Source: Eubacteriales bacterium (lineage in GTDB: Bacteria; Bacillota; Clostridia; Lachnospirales; Lachnospiraceae). Taken from it: 64,000 nt of DNA. The stretch lies in contig JAUNGT010000005.1 in the NCBI GenBank assembly GCA_030524455.1, forward strand, positions 1-64,000. The letters run 5' to 3'. The stretch's first letter is position 1. Every line of letters begins with the position of its first letter. Positions 24,586-34,086 of this stretch are shown piece after piece. The notes beneath the pieces were generated by a model that saw only the letters and a program-made list of their open reading frames with translations, did no database searches and was not told where the DNA came from. A program made the translations under genes and the position numbers.

Positions 24586-25899
24586 TTGAGAGACGGGGAA
24601 AAGGCGGAAAAAACGGCGGCTTTGGCGGAACAGATCCTGGCGCTGTCCAGGGACGGCATCCTGATGCAGCTGCGATTTCTGGACGTGGCTTTGTCCAGGC
24701 TGCGGACAAAGGCGCAGCCCGGGCTGAAGGGAGCTGCGCTGGAGGGGGATTGCCTGTATTACGATCCGGTCTATGTGCTGCGGCGCTACCGGGATGAGGC
24801 CGGTTACGGGGCGAGGCTGTATCTGCATGTGCTGCTGCACTGTATTTTTTTCCACAGCTTCCGGTGCGACAAAACGGAGCGCAGATGGTGGGATCTGGCG
24901 GCGGACGCAGCGGCGGAAAATACGATCCTGGAGCTGGGGCTTGATTTTGCTGCGCTGCGCACGGACGCCGAGGCGCGGGATGCGCTGGAGCGGCTGAAAA
25001 AAAGAGCCGGAGGAGCGACGGCGGAGCGGCTTTACCGCTTCTGGCGCGCCAATCCCTGCAGCGAGGAGGATTATGGCGAGCTGCGGCGGCTGTTTGGCAG
25101 GGATTCCCATGAGCTCTGGGGGCAGCAGGAGACGGAGGAGCTTTTTCTCACGCAGGAGATGTGGAAACGGATCAGCCAGCGGGTGAGCGCGGATGTGAAA
25201 AGCTTCTCCGCCGGGAGAGCCGATTCGGAGAGCATCAGGGCCAATCTGTCCGAGGCGGTCCGGGAGCGCTGCGATTACGGGGAGCTTCTGCGGCATTTTG
25301 CGTCCTCCGGCGAGGAGATGCAGCTAAACGACGAGGAATTTGACTATGTGTACTACACCTACGGCCTGTCCCATTACGGGAACCTGCCGCTGGTGGAGCC
25401 GCTGGAATACCGGGAGGTGCGCAAAATCCGGGAGTTTGTCATCGCGCTGGACACCTCCGCCTCCTGCCGGGGCGAGGTGATCGAGGGATTTCTCAGACGG
25501 ACCTGGGAGGTGCTTTGCCGGTCGGAGCATTTTTTCCAGAAAACGAACGTACATATTGTGCAGTGCGACAGTCAGGTGCGCCAGGATGTAAAGATCACCT
25601 GCCGGGAGGAGCTGGAGGAATACATGGCGGCCGGCCGGCTGCAGGGCTTTGGGGCGACGGATTTTCGCCCGGTGTTTGAGCATGTGGAGGAGCTGCTGGA
25701 CAAGGGGGAGTTTGAGAATCTGAAGGGACTGGTCTATTTTACGGACGGCTTCGGGATTTATCCGGAGCGGATGCCCCCCTATCAGGTGATCTTTGCGTTT
25801 TTGGAAAACGGAGGGGAGCAGCCCCAGGTGCCGCCCTGGGCGATCCGGGCGGTGCTGGAGGAGGACAGGATCACGACGGGACAGGAGGATGCGCGATGA
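24586..25899 (+). CDS. VWA-domain protein with DUF2201-like N-terminal domain
   Basis: 437 residues, TTG start with GGGAGA upstream. The N-terminal half resembles the metallopeptidase-like part of DUF2201 proteins, but the expected HExxH is HVLLH (H81, H85, then H90), lacking the catalytic Glu. The C-terminal half is a von Willebrand A domain with a complete MIDAS: DTSAS (D289, S291, S293), the Thr in GATDFRP, and the Asp in YFTDGFG. It overlaps the next gene, a MoxR ATPase, by 4 bases. By analogy with other MoxR/VWA pairs the two should form a metal-dependent chaperone or maturation machine acting on an unknown client. Confidence 0.75.
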   Translation: MRDGEKAEKTAALAEQILALSRDGILMQLRFLDVALSRLRTKAQPGLKGAALEGDCLYYDPVYVLRRYRDEAGYGARLYLHVLLHCIFFHSFRCDKTERRWWDLAADAAAENTILELGLDFAALRTDAEARDALERLKKRAGGATAERLYRFWRANPCSEEDYGELRRLFGRDSHELWGQQETEELFLTQEMWKRISQRVSADVKSFSAGRADSESIRANLSEAVRERCDYGELLRHFASSGEEMQLNDEEFDYVYYTYGLSHYGNLPLVEPLEYREVRKIREFVIALDTSASCRGEVIEGFLRRTWEVLCRSEHFFQKTNVHIVQCDSQVRQDVKITCREELEEYMAAGRLQGFGATDFRPVFEHVEELLDKGEFENLKGLVYFTDGFGIYPERMPPYQVIFAFLENGGEQPQVPPWAIRAVLEEDRITTGQEDAR

Positions 25900-27431
25900 A
25901 TATCAGGCAGGCCAGGGAGTATGTGAAGGCTTCCGTGAAAATGTATCTGAAAAAGGGAGAAAACGGGGAGTACCGGATCCCGCCGGTGCGCCAGCGCCCG
26001 ATCTTTTTGCTGGGCGCGCCGGGCATCGGCAAGACGGCGGTGATGGAGCAGGTGGCTCAGGAGCTGGGGATCGCGCTTGTCTCCTATTCCATGACCCATC
26101 ACACCCGTCAGTCCGCGCTGGGGCTGCCCTTTATCCGGCACAGGGTGTACGGCGGGGTGGAGACGGATGTTTCCGAGTACACCATGAGCGAGATCATTTC
26201 CTCCGTCTACGACGTGATGGAGGAGAGCGGCATCCGGGAGGGAATCCTGTTTCTGGACGAGATCAACTGTGTGTCCGAGACGCTGGCTCCCGCCATGCTG
26301 CAGTTTCTGCAGTACAAAACCTTCGGGCGGCATCAGGTGCCGGAGGGCTGGGCCATTGTGACGGCGGGCAATCCGCCGGAGTACAACCGGTCGGTGCGGG
26401 CCTTTGACATCGCCACCTTAGACCGGCTGCGGATCCTGGAGGTGGAGGCGGATTACGGCGTCTGGAAGGCCTACGCCCTTTCCAGAGGGGTGCACGGGGC
26501 GATTATCAGCTTCCTGGATCTGAAAAAAGAGTATTTTTACCGGATCGAGACGACGGGAAAGGGCAGGGCCTATGTGACTGCCAGGGGCTGGGAGGATCTG
26601 TCGGTCATGCTGACGCTCTATGAGGAGGAGGGACTGGAGGCGGACGAGACGCTGGTGGGACAGTATCTGAGGATCGACCGGATTGTGAAGGAGTTTACGG
26701 CCTATTACGACCTGTACCGGAAATATAAAAAGGATTACCACACGGAGGAGATTCTGGGCGGTTACTGGGGGGAGGAAATCGCGGCGAAGGCTGCCGCAGC
26801 ACCTTTTGACGAGCGGATTTCCCTGATGGGGCTTTTGCTGGAGACGCTGCAGGGGCGGATCCGGGAGACGATGCGGCGGGCGGAGGAGCTTTCCGAGCTG
26901 GGACGGCTCCTGAGCGCTGCGCACCGGAAGGCCGAAGGGCCCGACTGCCGGGAGACGACAGCGCAGCTTCTGGAACATCAGGCGGAGGCCATGGAGGCGC
27001 GCATCAGGGCCCTGCAGAAGGCCAACACCCTCTCGGACGACAAGCGGCGCCAGCTTTTGGCGCTGGCAGGCTGGTTAAGGGAGGGCGCGCGGATGCTCCG
27101 GGAGCGGGAGGGCGCAGTGCAGAGAGACGCAGCGTCCGGGCGGGAGCGGGATTTTGCCCTGCTTAAGGAACGCTTTGGCGTCCAGAAAGAGGCGCTCTCC
27201 GAGCAGACGGCACGGGTAAAGGAGCAGCTGCATCATCTGTTTTGCTTTGTGGAGACGGTCTTTGCAGGAGGCAACGAGCTTCTGATTCTGACAACGGAGC
27301 TGACGGCGGATGACGCAAGCTCCCGGTTTATCGCGGCCTTTGGCTGCGAGGATTATCAGCGCCACAGCCGGGAGCTGATGCTGTCGGAGCGGCAGCTTCA
27401 GCTTCGGCAGGAGATTGAGGCGCTTGTATAA
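25896..27431 (+). CDS. MoxR-type AAA+ ATPase
   Basis: 511 residues. Walker A GAPGIGKT at residues 40-47, Walker B LFLDEIN near residue 122, sensor 1 in VTAGNPPEYN, and arginine-containing DIATLDRLR: the order seen in MoxR ATPases. After about residue 290 there is a long helical, Glu/Arg-rich region of about 200 residues with coiled-coil character, which is not part of the usual 300-residue MoxR protein. MoxR ATPases use ATP to remodel or load metal into partners bound through VWA proteins. It overlaps the VWA gene by 4 bases and is followed 13 bases later by the LRR gene. Confidence 0.85.
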   Translation: MNIRQAREYVKASVKMYLKKGENGEYRIPPVRQRPIFLLGAPGIGKTAVMEQVAQELGIALVSYSMTHHTRQSALGLPFIRHRVYGGVETDVSEYTMSEIISSVYDVMEESGIREGILFLDEINCVSETLAPAMLQFLQYKTFGRHQVPEGWAIVTAGNPPEYNRSVRAFDIATLDRLRILEVEADYGVWKAYALSRGVHGAIISFLDLKKEYFYRIETTGKGRAYVTARGWEDLSVMLTLYEEEGLEADETLVGQYLRIDRIVKEFTAYYDLYRKYKKDYHTEEILGGYWGEEIAAKAAAAPFDERISLMGLLLETLQGRIRETMRRAEELSELGRLLSAAHRKAEGPDCRETTAQLLEHQAEAMEARIRALQKANTLSDDKRRQLLALAGWLREGARMLREREGAVQRDAASGRERDFALLKERFGVQKEALSEQTARVKEQLHHLFCFVETVFAGGNELLILTTELTADDASSRFIAAFGCEDYQRHSRELMLSERQLQLRQEIEALV

Positions 27432-27444
27432 AGGCGGAGACGGC

Positions 27445-28356
27445 ATGGAACAGTGGGAAGGGACGCTTTATTTTGCGGAAAACGGCGGGAAAACAGAGAT
27501 ACTGGGCGCAGCGCCGGAGGCCGAGGAGCTGGTGATTCCGGAAGAAATCGGCGGCCGGCCGGTGACGCAGATCGGCAAGAAATGTTTTTTGAATAATAAA
27601 AGGCTGCGCAGCGTGGTGGTCCCGGATTCCGTCGGGGAGATCGGCAGCTGGGCCTTCGCCCATTGCCGGTATCTGGAATGGGTGGAGCTGCCGCGAAGGG
27701 AGCTGACGCTGGGCCGGGAAATTTTTATCGGCAGCGGGCGGCTGGAGCAGATCCGGCTGCGCAGCACCGGCCGGACAGGCGGGGAGGCCTTTCGGGACGT
27801 GCCGGAGGGAACGGCGCAGCTTCTGGCGGTGGCGGCGGTGCGGCTGTCCATGCCTCATCTGCTGTCCGCGGCGGAGGCGGGGACAAAGGAGTGGCTGCGG
27901 CGCTGGGACGCCCGGCTGGCGGTCCTGATGGGAGAGGATGACGCAGAGGGCTTTGAGCGGTTTGCCCCCTCCGGGGTGGAGGATGCAGGGGACACCGACG
28001 CAGAGCGGTTTGCCTCCCGCCGCCGCAGGGAGAAGGCCCGGCTGGCCATGACGCGGCTGCTGTATCCGGCCGGGCTGGAGGAAAGCTTTGCGGCCCTCCT
28101 GGAGGAATATCTGCGGTCCCACACGAAGGGCTCCGCCTGTGAGGAGGCCTGGCAGGTGCTTTTGGAGGAGTGCGACGGAAAGCGGGAGTATTACGAGCTG
28201 TTTGCCCGCCTGGGCTGCATCGGGGCGGACAATATCGACGCGGCCCTGCAGGATCTGGGCGGCCGGCACACAGAGATGAAGGCCTGGCTGCTGCGTTATC
28301 AGGCGGAGCATTTTGCGGGGCAGGGACTGCTTGCCGGTCTGGAGCTTGATTTTTAA
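27445..28356 (+). CDS. BspA-type leucine-rich-repeat protein, third member of VWA/MoxR module
   Basis: 303 residues, no signal peptide. About residues 15-110 hold three BspA/LRR_5-type repeats (LVIPEEIGGRPVTQIGKKCF, VVPDSVGEIGSWAFAHCRYL, VELPRRELTLGREIF). The C-terminal 190 residues are helical without a recognised domain. LRR_5 repeats are mostly found in surface proteins; here the lack of a signal peptide and the operon suggest an intracellular binding or recognition subunit for the ATPase. ATG 27445 was chosen over 27415, which lies inside the upstream gene. Confidence 0.7.
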   Translation: MEQWEGTLYFAENGGKTEILGAAPEAEELVIPEEIGGRPVTQIGKKCFLNNKRLRSVVVPDSVGEIGSWAFAHCRYLEWVELPRRELTLGREIFIGSGRLEQIRLRSTGRTGGEAFRDVPEGTAQLLAVAAVRLSMPHLLSAAEAGTKEWLRRWDARLAVLMGEDDAEGFERFAPSGVEDAGDTDAERFASRRRREKARLAMTRLLYPAGLEESFAALLEEYLRSHTKGSACEEAWQVLLEECDGKREYYELFARLGCIGADNIDAALQDLGGRHTEMKAWLLRYQAEHFAGQGLLAGLELDF

Positions 28357-28366
28357 GGAGAAGAAA

Positions 28367-28834
28367 ATGACGGAGAGATATGAGGAAACAGCCGCGCAGC
28401 TGGCGGCCCTGCTGGATCCGGAGTGGCCGCTTGTCAGCAATCTGAGCAATGCGGCAGCGCTTTTGTGGGAGTGGCTGGAGCGGATCAACTGGGCCGGCTT
28501 TTATCTGGCGCGGGGAGAGACGCTTTGGCTGGGGCCCTTCCAGGGAAAGCCGGCCTGCGTCCGGATCGGTCCCGGAAAGGGCGTGTGCGGGGCGGCCCTG
28601 CGGCAGGGGGAGGTGCTGCGGGTGGAGGATGTACACGCATTTCCGGGACATATTGCGTGCGATGGCGCTTCCCGGTCGGAAATTGTGCTGCCGGTGCGGC
28701 ATGGCGGGCGGATCATCGGCGTGCTCGACATCGACAGCCCGGAGCGCGGGAGATTTTCGGAGGAGGACGAGGAGGGGCTGCAGGAGATCGTGCGGGTGCT
28801 GGAAAAAGTGATTGGAAAGGACGAGCTTTTATGA
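28367..28834 (+). CDS. msrC: GAF-domain free methionine-(R)-sulfoxide reductase
   Basis: 155 residues, the normal length. The three family cysteines are visible in CVRIGPGKGVCGAALRQGE and FPGHIACDGASRSEIVLPV. The enzyme reduces free methionine-R-sulfoxide using these thiols. AAGGAG stands 7 bases before the ATG. It starts 10 bases after the LRR gene and overlaps the dehydrogenase by 4 bases, so it may share the VWA/MoxR transcript. Confidence 0.85.
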   Translation: MTERYEETAAQLAALLDPEWPLVSNLSNAAALLWEWLERINWAGFYLARGETLWLGPFQGKPACVRIGPGKGVCGAALRQGEVLRVEDVHAFPGHIACDGASRSEIVLPVRHGGRIIGVLDIDSPERGRFSEEDEEGLQEIVRVLEKVIGKDELL

Positions 28835-29805
28835 AAATAGCAGCATACAATTACCGCGATTTTGATGAGGCGGCTTATTTTAAAAAATTCGGTAAACTGT
28901 ACGGCGCAGAGATCCTTCCGGTGCGGGAGGACCCGACGCCGGAAAACGCTGCCCTGGCGCAGGGCTGCGAGGGCGTCAGCGTGATCACCACGCCGGTGAC
29001 GGCAGAGCTGATAGAGGCCTGGAAAAGAGCGGGAGTGCGGCATATTTCCACCCGCACCATCGGCTTTGACCATATCGATCTGGAGGCGGCCGGGCGCTGC
29101 GGCATGGCGGTCAGCAACGTGACCTATTCCACCGGAAGCGTGGCGGACTACACGGTGATGCTCATTTTGATGGCGCTGCGCCGGATGAAGTCGATCTTAA
29201 AAAGGGCGGAGGGGATGGATTATTCCCTGCAGGGCAACATCGGACGGGAGCTTGGCGGGCTGACGGTCGGGGTGGTCGGCACCGGGCGGATCGGCCGCCA
29301 TGTGATGCGCAATCTTTCCGGCTTCGGCTGTCGGCTCCTGGCCTGCGATCCCTTTGAGAACGAGGAGGCCAGGCGTTACGGAAGCTACTGCGCGCAGGAG
29401 GAGCTGTTTGCGCAAAGCGATGTGATCACCTTCCACACGCCGGCGGAAAAGAGCAGCTTCCATCTGGTAAACGCAGATACGCTGGGGCAGATGAAGCCGG
29501 GCGTGGTGCTGGTGAATACGGCGCGGGGAAGCATTATCGATACGGCGGCGCTGATCGACGCGCTGGAGAGCGGCAAGGTGGGAGCGGCGGCCCTGGATGT
29601 GATCGAAGGGGAGCTGGGTATTTTTTACGGCGACTACAAATATCAGGTGATCGGCCACCGGGAAATGTCCATCCTGAAGGATCTTCCGAATGTGCTGATG
29701 CTGCCGCACATGGCGTTTTATACGGAGAATGCGGTGTCGGATATGGTGGAGCACTCGATCGCGCATATCGTAAACGGCGAGGGCAACGTGCTTGCGGGGA
29801 GATGA
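28831..29805 (+). CDS. D-isomer-specific 2-hydroxyacid dehydrogenase (D-lactate dehydrogenase-like)
   Basis: 324 residues. The N-terminal catalytic half includes ISTRTIGFDHIDLEAA, and the NAD-binding half GVVGTGRIGRHVMRNL (GxGxxG). The substrate Arg lies in NTARGSIID, the Glu in VIEGELGIF, and the catalytic His in LPHMAFYT. These fit D-lactate dehydrogenase or the VanH-type branch rather than glyoxylate or phosphoglycerate enzymes. It would reduce pyruvate or a related 2-ketoacid with NADH. It overlaps msrC by 4 bases. Confidence 0.85.
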   Translation: MKIAAYNYRDFDEAAYFKKFGKLYGAEILPVREDPTPENAALAQGCEGVSVITTPVTAELIEAWKRAGVRHISTRTIGFDHIDLEAAGRCGMAVSNVTYSTGSVADYTVMLILMALRRMKSILKRAEGMDYSLQGNIGRELGGLTVGVVGTGRIGRHVMRNLSGFGCRLLACDPFENEEARRYGSYCAQEELFAQSDVITFHTPAEKSSFHLVNADTLGQMKPGVVLVNTARGSIIDTAALIDALESGKVGAAALDVIEGELGIFYGDYKYQVIGHREMSILKDLPNVLMLPHMAFYTENAVSDMVEHSIAHIVNGEGNVLAGR

Positions 29806-29851
29806 TCGCCAAAGTTCATAATTTTTTTAGAAAAATCTTAGGAACCGTTGC

Positions 29852-29880
29852 TTGACAGCCGGGGCGGATGAGACTATAGT
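29852..29880 (+). promoter_or_regulatory. Sigma-A promoter of the ferritin gene
   Basis: TTGACA (29852-29857), 17 bases, TATAGT (29875-29880), 34 bases before the ATG. AAAGGAGAGG lies close to the start. Confidence 0.8.
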
Positions 29881-29913
29881 ACAGGTGGATTTTGAGAAAG
29901 GAGAGGATAAATT

Positions 29914-30426
29914 ATGATGGATCAAAAGGTAAAAGAGCTGTTGAACGATCAGGTAAATAAGGAATTCTACTCCGCATACCTGTATCTGGATTTTGCAAAT
30001 TTCTATAAAAACAAAGGGCTGGACGGCTTCTACAACTGGTATTATGTGCAGGCCCAGGAGGAGCGTGACCACGCGGTGCTGTTCATGCAGTATATGCAGA
30101 ACAACAACCTGGCGGTTGAGTTAAAGGAGATCGCAAGGCCCTCCGTGAAGCTGGAGAAGCTGAGCGATCCGCTGGAGAAGGCATACCAGCATGAGCAGTA
30201 TGTGACCAGCCTGATCCACAATATCTACAGCGCGGCCCATGAGGCGAAGGATTACCGCACGCTGCAGTTTTTGGACTGGTTCGTAAAGGAGCAGGGCGAG
30301 GAGGAGAAGAACGCGCAGGATCTGATCACCCGGATGGAGCTGTTCGGCGGCGATCCCAAGAGCCTGTATATGCTGGATAGCGAGCTGAAAACGCGCGTGT
30401 ACGCAGCCCCCACTCTGGTGCTGTAA
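29914..30426 (+). CDS. Ferritin
   Basis: 170 residues, a bacterial non-haem ferritin. Ferroxidase ligands can be read in the four-helix order: Glu in VNKEFYSAYLYL, the Glu and His in QAQEERDHAVLF, and Glu/Gln residues in FVKEQGEEEKNAQDLI. It oxidises Fe2+ and stores iron in a 24-subunit shell, protecting anaerobes from iron and oxygen stress. It is monocistronic, with its own strong promoter and terminator. I see no clear Fur or PerR box. Confidence 0.95.
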   Translation: MMDQKVKELLNDQVNKEFYSAYLYLDFANFYKNKGLDGFYNWYYVQAQEERDHAVLFMQYMQNNNLAVELKEIARPSVKLEKLSDPLEKAYQHEQYVTSLIHNIYSAAHEAKDYRTLQFLDWFVKEQGEEEKNAQDLITRMELFGGDPKSLYMLDSELKTRVYAAPTLVL

Positions 30427-30469
30427 GAGAAGGTTGTTATTGTTTACAGGGAATCTGTGAACAGGAACG

Positions 30470-30506
30470 GGTGCAGAAGGCCGAAAAGGTTTTCTGCACC
30501 TTTTTT
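30470..30506 (+). terminator. Intrinsic terminator after ferritin
   Basis: Stem GGTGCAGAA (30470-30478) with its complement (30492-30500), followed by six T. Confidence 0.9.
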
Positions 30507-30560
30507 ATTACTGAGAGATGGTTGCCGAAGATATCGGAGGGAATAGGAGAGAGGAATACG

Positions 30561-31454
30561 ATGGAGAAATACGGAGAATATATCAGAGAGATCTGCGGGA
30601 CGCTTCAGTTTCCGGAGGAGGCGCAGCAGTTTCTTTCGGAGGCCTGGGAGAAGCTGCAGGAGGAGAAGGAGGCGGCAAAGCTTCTGAACCGGTGGATTGC
30701 GCGCTACGATAAAGACGAGCCGGTGGATTACGAAGCTGCCCTGGAAGACGCTGCGCAGGCCGCCGGGCGGACGGGCGTGCACCGGTATACGGCGCAGCTT
30801 TTGCTGTTTCTGTGCATGACAAGGCATCTGCGCGAGCTCTATGAAAAAAGGGGAATCAGCCCGGAGATCTGGCGGGCGTCCTGTCTGGATTTAAAATGGA
30901 AGCTGCTGGAATGCAGGAAGATGTACGGGATCTGGGGAAGCTTTGTCGCCTTCTGGTTTCCCGGCTTTTTCGAGCTGACCCGGTTCGCGTTGGGACGGCT
31001 GCAGTTTGAGCTGGTGGATTTTCCGGAGAATTATGAGAAGGCAGGGCGGAAGCGGCCGGCAGGGATGACAAAGGCGATCAACGTCCATATCCCCTCCTGC
31101 GGAAGGCTGAACCGGGAGGAGTGCCATGCCTCCTACCGGCAGGCGGCGGCCTTTTTTGCGGACGCCTTTCCGACGGGACAGGCGGCGGTGACCTGCTCCT
31201 CCTGGCTCCTTTATCCGCCTCACCGGCAATTCTTAAAGCCGGACTCCGGGGTGGTGCGGTTTATGGACGAGTATGATATTTACCGGACCTGGGAAAACGA
31301 CGGGGATCTGTGGCGGGTTTTTGACCTGGATTATGACGGCCGTCCCGAGACGCTGCCGGAGACAACCGCCATGCAGCGTGGCTATAAGGAGTGGCTGACG
31401 GCGGGAAACCATGCGGGAGGCGGGGAGGGGATCTTCTTTCTTCCGGTGGGGTGA
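30561..31454 (+). CDS. Acyltransferase-like protein (GNAT-like two-domain family)
   Basis: 297 residues, soluble. The C-terminal part reads like the Clostridial two-domain acyltransferase family (N-acyltransferase N-terminal plus GNAT-like C-terminal): LGRLQFELVDF, VHIPSCGRLNREECHASY, then CSSWLLYPPHRQFL. No partner or acceptor is visible. ATG 30561 with GAGAGGAATAC before it is preferred over 30471, which lies inside the ferritin terminator. I am moderately sure of the family and do not know the reaction. Confidence 0.55.
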   Translation: MEKYGEYIREICGTLQFPEEAQQFLSEAWEKLQEEKEAAKLLNRWIARYDKDEPVDYEAALEDAAQAAGRTGVHRYTAQLLLFLCMTRHLRELYEKRGISPEIWRASCLDLKWKLLECRKMYGIWGSFVAFWFPGFFELTRFALGRLQFELVDFPENYEKAGRKRPAGMTKAINVHIPSCGRLNREECHASYRQAAAFFADAFPTGQAAVTCSSWLLYPPHRQFLKPDSGVVRFMDEYDIYRTWENDGDLWRVFDLDYDGRPETLPETTAMQRGYKEWLTAGNHAGGGEGIFFLPVG

Positions 31455-31590
31455 AAGGTGACAAATGTTACAAAAATATGCAGAAAAGGTGTTGCAGAGA
31501 GGATAATTTATGTTATATGATATATTCGAAAAAATTCGGCACGGCTCTGCAGGGCCGGCCCATTGCTCGGAGGGACAAGGAGGATTTCAA

Positions 31591-34074
31591 ATGTTAAAGA
31601 AAGCACCCATGAAGTTTGATAAAGAGCTCTTCAAGGGCAGCGTATTGAACAACATCAAAACACTTTACAGAAGAACACTGGAGGAGGCTACGCCTCAGCA
31701 GGTATTCCAGGCGGTGTCCTACGCGATCAAGGATGTGATCGTGGATAACTGGATGGCAACGCAGAAGGAATATGAGAAGGAAGACCCCAAGATGGTTTAT
31801 TATATGTCCATGGAATTTCTCATGGGCAGGGCGCTGGGCAACAATCTGATCAATCTGCGCGCCTATCAGGAGGTTGCGGAGGCCCTGGACGAGCTGGGGC
31901 TGGATCTGAACCTGATCGAGGATCAGGAGCCGGATCCCGCGCTGGGCAACGGCGGACTGGGACGTCTGGCGGCGTGCTTTCTGGATTCCCTGGCGACGCT
32001 GGGCTATGCCTCCTACGGCTGCGGAATCCGTTACCGTTACGGGATGTTCAAGCAGGAGATCAAAAACGGCTACCAGGTGGAGGTGCCGGACAACTGGCTG
32101 GCAGACGGCTATCCCTTTGAGCTGCGCCGTCCCGAGTACGCCAAGGAGGTCAAATTCGGCGGCTGGGTGAGCACCTATGTGGACGAGAAGGGCCGCACGG
32201 TGTTTAAGCAGGAGGGCTATCAGTCCGTAAAGGCGGTTCCCTACGACATGCCGATCGTGGGCTATGGCAACGGCATCGTGAACACCCTGCGTATCTGGGA
32301 CGCGGAGCCGGTGGAGTGCTTCAGCCTGGATTCCTTTGACAAGGGAGACTATCAGAAGGCTGTGGAGCAGGAGAATCTGGCGCGCAATATCGTGGAGGTG
32401 CTTTATCCCAACGACAATCACTACGCCGGCAAGGAGCTGCGCTTAAAGCAGCAGTATTTCTTCATCTCTGCTTCCGTGCAGGAGGCCGTGGAAAAATATA
32501 TGCGCAACCATAAGGATATCCATGGATTTGCGGACAAGGTGGCCTTCCAGTTAAACGACACCCATCCCACCGTGGCGGTGGCCGAGCTGATGCGTGTCCT
32601 GATGGACGATTATTACCTGAGCTGGGAGGATGCCTGGAGCATCACCACCCGGACCTGCGCCTATACCAACCATACGATCATGTCGGAGGCGCTGGAAAAG
32701 TGGCCTATCGAGCTGTTCTCCCGCCTGCTTCCCAGAATTTATCAGATTGTGGAGGAGATCAACCGCCGGTTCGTGCTGCAGATCCAGCAGATGTACCCGG
32801 GCAACCAGGAAAAGATCCGCAAGATGGGCATTGTCTACGACGGACAGGTAAAGATGGCTCACCTGGCGATCGTCGGCGGCCATTCCGTCAACGGCGTGGC
32901 GCGGCTGCACACCGAAATCCTGGAGAAGCAGGAGCTGAAGGATTTTTACGAGATGATGCCCGCCAAGTTCAACAACAAGACAAACGGTATCACCCAGAGA
33001 AGATTTTTGCTGCATGCAAATCCCCTTTTATCCGAGTGGGTGACGGCGCATGTGGGCGACGAATGGATTACCGATCTGCCCAAGCTTTCCGGACTGCGCA
33101 TCTATGCGGACGACGAGAAGGCGCAGCGGGAGTTCATGAATATCAAGTATCAGAATAAGGTGCGGCTGGCAAAATATATCCGCGAGCACAATGGCATCGA
33201 GGTGGATCCCAGATCGATCTTTGACGTGCAGGTGAAGCGGCTGCACGAGTATAAGCGCCAGCTGATGAACATCCTTCATATCATGTACCTGTACAATGAG
33301 CTGAAGGATCATCCGGACATGGAATTTTATCCGAGAACCTTTATTTTCGGCGCGAAGGCGGCGGCCGGTTATCGGAATGCCAAGCTGACCATCAAGCTGA
33401 TCAACAGCGTGGCGGATGTGATCAACAACGATCCGGTGGTAAACGGCCGGATCAAGGTGGTGTTCATCGAGAACTACCGCGTGTCCAACGCGGAGTGGAT
33501 CTTTGCGGCGGCGGATGTGTCCGAGCAGATTTCCACGGCCAGCAAGGAGGCGTCCGGCACCGGCAACATGAAGTTTATGCTCAACGGCGCGCTGACGCTG
33601 GGCACCATGGACGGCGCAAATGTGGAGATTATCGAGGAGGTCGGCAAGGAGAACGCCTTTATCTTCGGTCTCAGCGCGGAGCAGGTCATCCAGTATGAGA
33701 ACTTCGGCGGCTACAACCCGATGGATATTTTCAACAACGATCAGGATATCCGCCGGGTGCTGATGCAGCTCATCAACGGCACCTATTCCAGCGACACGGA
33801 GCTGTTCCGCCCGCTGTACAACTCCCTGTTGAATACCCAGAGCACCGCCAAGGCGGACACCTACTTTATCCTGGCGGACTTCAAGTCCTACGCGGAGGCG
33901 CAGCGCCGGGTGGAGGCCGCTTACCGCGACGAGAAGAACTGGGCAAAGAGCGCGATCCTGAATGTGGCAAGCTCCGGAAAGTTCAGCTCCGACCGTACCA
34001 TTCAGGAGTATGTGGATGATATCTGGCATCTGGACAAGGTAACGCTGCCCAGCAAGCCGGAGATGACGAAGTAA
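31591..34074 (+). CDS. glgP: Glycogen/starch phosphorylase
   Basis: 827 residues, full length for GT35. MEFLMGRALGNNLINL and GNGGLGRLAACFLDS mark the N-terminal domain; NDTHPTVAVAELMR, KRLHEYKRQLMNILH and EASGTGNMKFMLNGALTLGT (with the pyridoxal-phosphate lysine in NMKF) mark the C-terminal one. It releases glucose 1-phosphate from stored alpha-1,4-glucan. ATG 31591 follows AAGGAGG at 9 bases; an in-frame ATG at 31510 lacks a comparable site. No other glycogen gene is adjacent. A possible promoter TTGCAG...TATATG lies at 31492-31519. Confidence 0.95.
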   Translation: MLKKAPMKFDKELFKGSVLNNIKTLYRRTLEEATPQQVFQAVSYAIKDVIVDNWMATQKEYEKEDPKMVYYMSMEFLMGRALGNNLINLRAYQEVAEALDELGLDLNLIEDQEPDPALGNGGLGRLAACFLDSLATLGYASYGCGIRYRYGMFKQEIKNGYQVEVPDNWLADGYPFELRRPEYAKEVKFGGWVSTYVDEKGRTVFKQEGYQSVKAVPYDMPIVGYGNGIVNTLRIWDAEPVECFSLDSFDKGDYQKAVEQENLARNIVEVLYPNDNHYAGKELRLKQQYFFISASVQEAVEKYMRNHKDIHGFADKVAFQLNDTHPTVAVAELMRVLMDDYYLSWEDAWSITTRTCAYTNHTIMSEALEKWPIELFSRLLPRIYQIVEEINRRFVLQIQQMYPGNQEKIRKMGIVYDGQVKMAHLAIVGGHSVNGVARLHTEILEKQELKDFYEMMPAKFNNKTNGITQRRFLLHANPLLSEWVTAHVGDEWITDLPKLSGLRIYADDEKAQREFMNIKYQNKVRLAKYIREHNGIEVDPRSIFDVQVKRLHEYKRQLMNILHIMYLYNELKDHPDMEFYPRTFIFGAKAAAGYRNAKLTIKLINSVADVINNDPVVNGRIKVVFIENYRVSNAEWIFAAADVSEQISTASKEASGTGNMKFMLNGALTLGTMDGANVEIIEEVGKENAFIFGLSAEQVIQYENFGGYNPMDIFNNDQDIRRVLMQLINGTYSSDTELFRPLYNSLLNTQSTAKADTYFILADFKSYAEAQRRVEAAYRDEKNWAKSAILNVASSGKFSSDRTIQEYVDDIWHLDKVTLPSKPEMTK

Positions 34075-34086
34075 AGCAGAGAACAT

